The notes under the pieces were generated by a model that was not told where the DNA came from, did no database searches, and saw nothing but the letters and a program-made list of their open reading frames with translations. This document shows positions 61,039 to 64,000 of a stretch of 64,000 nt of DNA, piece by piece. Source of the stretch: Stenotrophomonas sp. UBA2629 (GTDB taxonomy: Bacteria; Pseudomonadota; Gammaproteobacteria; Xanthomonadales; Xanthomonadaceae); NCBI GenBank assembly GCA_002359895.1, contig DEOB01000004.1, forward strand, positions 115,990 through 179,989, in the 5' to 3' direction. A program made the translations under genes and the position numbers. The first letter of the stretch is position 1. Each line of letters begins with the position of its first letter.

Positions 61039-61731
61039 TTAGTCCCGCTTGCCGAACAGCTGCGCGCGCTCCTCGTCACTGAGCGGCTGCCCTGCCTGCG
61101 GGTTCACCGTGGCGCCAACGGCATAAGCACGCTGCGTGGCCGGGCGCTCGGCAATGGCCTGGTGCCAGCGGGCCAGATGCGGGAAGGCATCAAAGTCCGC
61201 CGGCAGCTTGGAATAGGCGCCAATCCACGGGTAGCTGGCCATGTCGGCGATGCCGTAGTCGTCGCCCGCCAGGTACTGGGACTCAGACAAGCGCTTGTCC
61301 ATCACCCGATGCAGGCGGCGTACCTCGCTGTCATAGCGCTCGATGGCGTAAGGAATGCGCTCGGGCGCGTACACGTTGAAATGGCCCATCTGCCCGCTCA
61401 TCGGCCCCAGCCCCGCCATCTGCCAGAACAGCCATTCCAGCGTGGCGGCGCGTCCGCGCAGGTCGGCCGGCAGGAAGCGGCCGGTCTTCTCGGCCAGGTA
61501 CTGCAGGATGGCGCCGCTCTCGAACACGCTCAGCGGCGCGCCGCCGTCGGCCGGGGCGTGGTCGACGATGGCCGGCATCTTGTTGTTGGGCGAGATGGCC
61601 AGAAACGCCGGCAGGAACTGGTCGCCCTTGCCGATGTTGACCGGGTGCACCTGGTACGGCAGCCCGGCCTCCTCAAGAAACAGGGTGATTTTGTGGCCGT
61701 TGGGGGTGGGCCAGTAGTAGAGGTCGATCAT
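61039..61731 (-). CDS. Glutathione S-transferase (YfcG/Ure2p-like)
   Basis: 230 residues from the ATG giving MIDLYYWPTPNGHKITLFLE; longer in-frame starts lack similarity. The thioredoxin-like domain has the NGHKI motif with Asn for glutathione, SPNNKMPAIVDH with cis-Pro, and ESGAILQYLAEK. The C-terminal helical domain has ADMASYPWIGAY. This matches the nu-class disulfide-bond oxidoreductase YfcG/YghU. Confidence 0.9.
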   Translation of the reverse strand: MIDLYYWPTPNGHKITLFLEEAGLPYQVHPVNIGKGDQFLPAFLAISPNNKMPAIVDHAPADGGAPLSVFESGAILQYLAEKTGRFLPADLRGRAATLEWLFWQMAGLGPMSGQMGHFNVYAPERIPYAIERYDSEVRRLHRVMDKRLSESQYLAGDDYGIADMASYPWIGAYSKLPADFDAFPHLARWHQAIAERPATQRAYAVGATVNPQAGQPLSDEERAQLFGKRD

Positions 61732-61839
61732 GCGTTCAGCTCCATCGGGACTGACACCGAGTGTACTGATCCGTACCGCTTGGCAGGGTGCCACCGGCCC
61801 CGTTAACCTGCGCGCTTTCCGCAACGCAGCATCCCTTAC

Positions 61840-62391
61840 ATGTCCGAATACAAACCATTGAGCCCGCTCTCGTCGCTGATCTTCGCCTCGCGCTGGCTGC
61901 AGTTGCCGCTGTACCTTGGCCTGATCCTGGCGCAGTGCGTCTATGTGTTCCTGTTCGGCAAAGAGCTGTGGCACCTGATTCATTCAGCCACCCAACTGAC
62001 CGAGCAGTTGATCATGCTGGCGGTGCTGGGCCTGATCGACGTGGTGATGATCTCCAACCTGCTGGTGATGGTGATCGTAGGTGGCTACGAAACCTTCGTC
62101 TCGCGCCTGCGCCTGGAAAGCCACCCCGACCAGCCGGAGTGGCTGAGCCACGTCAACGCCTCGGTGCTGAAGGTGAAACTGGCGATGGCGATCATCGGCA
62201 TCTCCTCCATTCACCTGCTCAAGACCTTCATCGAAATCGGCACGTTGGGCGCAGAAGGCAGCAAGTACACCGAAGCTGGCGTGCTCTGGCAGACCATCAT
62301 CCACTGCGTGTTCATTCTGTCGGCCATTGGTATTGCCTGGACCGACAAGCTGATGTCCAACAGCCACAGCAAGCCGGCCGCCGGCCACTGA
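61840..62391 (+). CDS. UPF0114 (YqhA/TIGR00645) membrane protein
   Basis: 183 residues with four membrane helices. SSLIFASRWLQLPLYLGLIL, LGLIDVVMISNLLVMVIVGGYE and the loop LSHVNASVLKVKLAMAIIGI are family signatures. Inner-membrane protein of unknown role. Ends at a strong terminator. Confidence 0.93.
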   Translation: MSEYKPLSPLSSLIFASRWLQLPLYLGLILAQCVYVFLFGKELWHLIHSATQLTEQLIMLAVLGLIDVVMISNLLVMVIVGGYETFVSRLRLESHPDQPEWLSHVNASVLKVKLAMAIIGISSIHLLKTFIEIGTLGAEGSKYTEAGVLWQTIIHCVFILSAIGIAWTDKLMSNSHSKPAAGH

Positions 62392-62402
62392 TACGCGACA
62401 AC

Positions 62403-62440
62403 GATGGGCGTCACCACAATGTGACGCCCATCAAGTTTTA
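62403..62440 (+). terminator. Intrinsic terminator of the UPF0114 gene
   Basis: GATGGGCGTCAC and GTGACGCCCATC form a 12-bp perfect stem around CACAAT, then AAGTTTTA. Confidence 0.93.
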
Positions 62441-62586
62441 ACCCGAACAGTACGCCCCACCCCCGCATCCCTCCCCGGCGATGCTAGATTCGCGCTTCGC
62501 TGCCAGTTGGCACGGCACTGGGAAATGCCGCGCCACCTCCCATCGGGACCCGGCAGTCCACGTTCGTCGATTCAAGGGGATGTTTG

Positions 62587-63597
62587 ATGTCGTACGTCAC
62601 GATCCAAGGCAAGGCGCGTCTGTTGGCGCCCGTCGTTCTGCTGGCCGCGCTGGCCGCTTGCTCCGGCAAGGATGAAACCGCCGCACCGGCCCCCGCCGGC
62701 ACTGCCACACCCGCCGCCGCACCGGCCCCCGCCGCTGCTGACCAGGCCGCATCCAACAAAGTGCAGGCCATGGACACCACGCAGCTGCGTGATTCGGCCA
62801 GCACCGCGTTGCGCGAAAACCGCATGTACGCCCCGGCCGGCGACAACGCGATGGAGTACTACCTGGCCCTGCGCGACAAGCTGCCGGAGGATGCGTCGAT
62901 CAAGAACGCCCTGACCGACCTGCAGCCCTACACGCTGATTGCGGCCGAGCAGGCATTGGGCCGCGAAGATTTCACCGAAGCCCAGCGCCTGATCGCGATG
63001 GTGGAAAAAGTAGACCCCACCGCACCGGCGTTGCCGCGCCTGAAGCAGGGCGTGACCGGCGGCATCCAGGTGGCCGAGCGCCGCACGGTGGATGAAGCCG
63101 ACAAAGCCAAGAAGGACGCTGAAAACCGCGCCAAGCAGCAGGTTGAGCAGCAGCGCCTTGCCCAACAGCAGGCAAGCGAAGCCACCGCCGCACAGCAGCT
63201 GGCCGCCCGCCAGGAAGCCACGCGCAAGGAAAGCGAGCGTCTGGAAGCCGAGCGCCAGGCTGCAGCCCGTCGTGAGAGCGAACAACGCAGTGCCGCGCAG
63301 GCCGCCGCACAACAGGCCGCCGCGCCCAAGCCAGCCGCTGCACCGTCGCTGCGTGCGGTCAGCACACCGGCACCGCGCTACCCGGCTGATGCGCTTCGTT
63401 CGGGCACCTCCGGCGAAGTGCTGGTGGAACTCACCATCGGCACGGATGGCTCGGTCACCGATGCGCGCGTACTGCGCGCAACGCCAGCCCGCGTATTTGA
63501 CCGTGAAGCATTGAGTGCGGTGCGCCGTTGGAAGTTTGAACCGATTGCCAGTTCGGTCACCACCCGCCGCACGTTGGCGTTCGCGCCAAACAAGTAA
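62587..63597 (+). CDS. TonB-like energy transducer fused to a lipoprotein/coiled-coil region
   Basis: 336 residues from ATG; an upstream TTG is also in frame. The N-terminus MSYVTIQGKARLLAPVVLLA ends in LAACSGK, a lipobox with Cys near residue 23, so it looks like a lipoprotein rather than a TonB with an uncleaved anchor. An Ala/Pro linker and a helical region (about 50-150) lead to a long Gln/Glu/Arg coiled coil (about 160-250, TolA-like). A C-terminal TonB domain follows: PAPRYPADALRSGTSGEVLV, GSVTDARVLRATPARVFD and LSAVRRWKFEPI. Confidence 0.87.
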   Translation: MSYVTIQGKARLLAPVVLLAALAACSGKDETAAPAPAGTATPAAAPAPAAADQAASNKVQAMDTTQLRDSASTALRENRMYAPAGDNAMEYYLALRDKLPEDASIKNALTDLQPYTLIAAEQALGREDFTEAQRLIAMVEKVDPTAPALPRLKQGVTGGIQVAERRTVDEADKAKKDAENRAKQQVEQQRLAQQQASEATAAQQLAARQEATRKESERLEAERQAAARRESEQRSAAQAAAQQAAAPKPAAAPSLRAVSTPAPRYPADALRSGTSGEVLVELTIGTDGSVTDARVLRATPARVFDREALSAVRRWKFEPIASSVTTRRTLAFAPNK

Positions 63598-63620
63598 GTC
63601 CTGGCGCGATGTGGGGATAG

Positions 63621-63650
63621 AAAGGCCCGGAGCGATTCGGGCCTTTCTTG
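63621..63650 (+). terminator. Intrinsic terminator of the TonB-like gene
   Basis: AAAGGCCCG and CGGGCCTTT pair around an 8-nt loop, followed by CTTG. The remaining 403-bp tail of the window (63598-64000) holds only this, a family-1 repeat and a hexamer array. Confidence 0.88.
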
Positions 63651-63730
63651 TTCTCTCGGGACGGATAGGTCGAGTGCGCTTTGGTTACGTGGTTAGAGGT
63701 TTGTGGCTGGAGTTGGGGCAAAGGCAGAAG

Positions 63731-63770
63731 CCCCCTCACCTCTACCCCTCTCCCGCACGCGGGAGAGGGG
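63731..63770 (+). repeat. Dispersed palindromic repeat, family 1
   Basis: CCCCTCACCTCTA, then CCCCTCTCCCGC, AC, GCGGGAGAGGGG. Same unit and orientation as at 7705. Confidence 0.8.
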
Positions 63771-63869
63771 AACAGCCTGCGACCTTGAAGGGAGCTGGCC
63801 ACTCAGCCTGCACTTCGGACGCCCGTACCTCGCTCCGATTCCGGCTCTGTCATTGAGCGCAGTTCTTCC

Positions 63870-64000
63870 TATGACGTTGGCTGTTGCTGTTGCTCTGGCT
63901 GTGGCTGTGGCTGTGGCTGTTGCTGTTGCTGTTGCTGTGGCTGTGGCTGTGGCTTTGGCTTTGGCTGTGGCTGTGGCTGTGGCTTTGGCTGTGGCTTTGG
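63870..64000 (+). repeat. Hexanucleotide array (GCTGTG/GCTGTT/GCTTTG), running off the window
   Basis: About 20 consecutive 6-bp units of the form GCTKTK, such as GTTGCTGTTGCTCTGGCTGT, continue to the last base. The same kind of array flanks each structured element at 46.0-46.6 kb and leads into GACTTRCCGGG there. Confidence 0.8.

Overview
The window is high-GC proteobacterial chromosome. It most resembles a Xanthomonadaceae genome, Stenotrophomonas-like: it has an oleABCD head-to-head olefin cluster, Xanthomonas-type extragenic palindromes and dense coding on both strands. The genus is an inference from gene content. No rRNA, tRNA or CRISPR array was seen.

Layout. 1-0.6 kb: 3' end of ddl and a DUF1328 membrane peptide. 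0.8-6.9 kb: olefin hydrocarbon cluster oleA-oleB and oleC-oleD, split by a phospholipase-D-like gene and a YkgJ cysteine-cluster gene, with an intrinsic terminator between oleA and oleB. 7-12 kb: DUF4156 lipoprotein, a two-unit M16 protease, a secreted protein with three VRP repeats behind a candidate sigma-54 promoter, and trmL.

12-40.5 kb: a large accessory region that I read as an undescribed catabolic island. The left part is a five-gene coupled operon (CaiB/BaiF CoA-transferase, amidase, PaaK-like CoA ligase, two MmgE/PrpD proteins). It is divergent from an acetyl-CoA hydrolase/transferase-family gene plus a GntR/UTRA regulator. Next come a fumarate-reductase-type flavoprotein with a coupled 63-residue protein and a divergent LysR gene. 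The right part is a seven-gene operon (DUF1838, TonB-dependent receptor, Tat-exported amine oxidase, glutaryl-CoA-type dehydrogenase, MDR reductase, unusual alpha/beta hydrolase, FAD-linked oxidase). It is divergent from a methyltransferase, a coupled small protein, a DUF3598 protein and a Tat-exported nitrilase-family protein. Similar AT-rich palindromes lie in the two divergent promoter regions, 18 kb apart, which suggests one regulon. The logic would be outer-membrane import, periplasmic oxidation or C-N hydrolysis, CoA activation, then beta-oxidation-like steps; the substrate is unknown. Between the two halves sit DUF3592, a broken YbjQ gene and a RIO kinase.

41-54 kb: mostly housekeeping genes: amino-acid permease, flavohaemoglobin hmp, DUF1761, dinG, aroE, a PD40 propeller protein, hemB and a bestrophin. 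A roughly 530-bp inverted pair of structured repeats (46.0-46.6 kb) and a triple palindrome array (47.2-47.4 kb) interrupt them.

55.1-56.3 kb: a small group of integron cassettes without an integrase, with attC-like sites, a membrane protein and an Imm53 immunity protein. 56.3-64 kb: DUF885 peptidase, Coa1-like protein, S9 dipeptidyl peptidase, GST, UPF0114 protein and a TonB-like lipoprotein. The window ends inside a hexanucleotide array.
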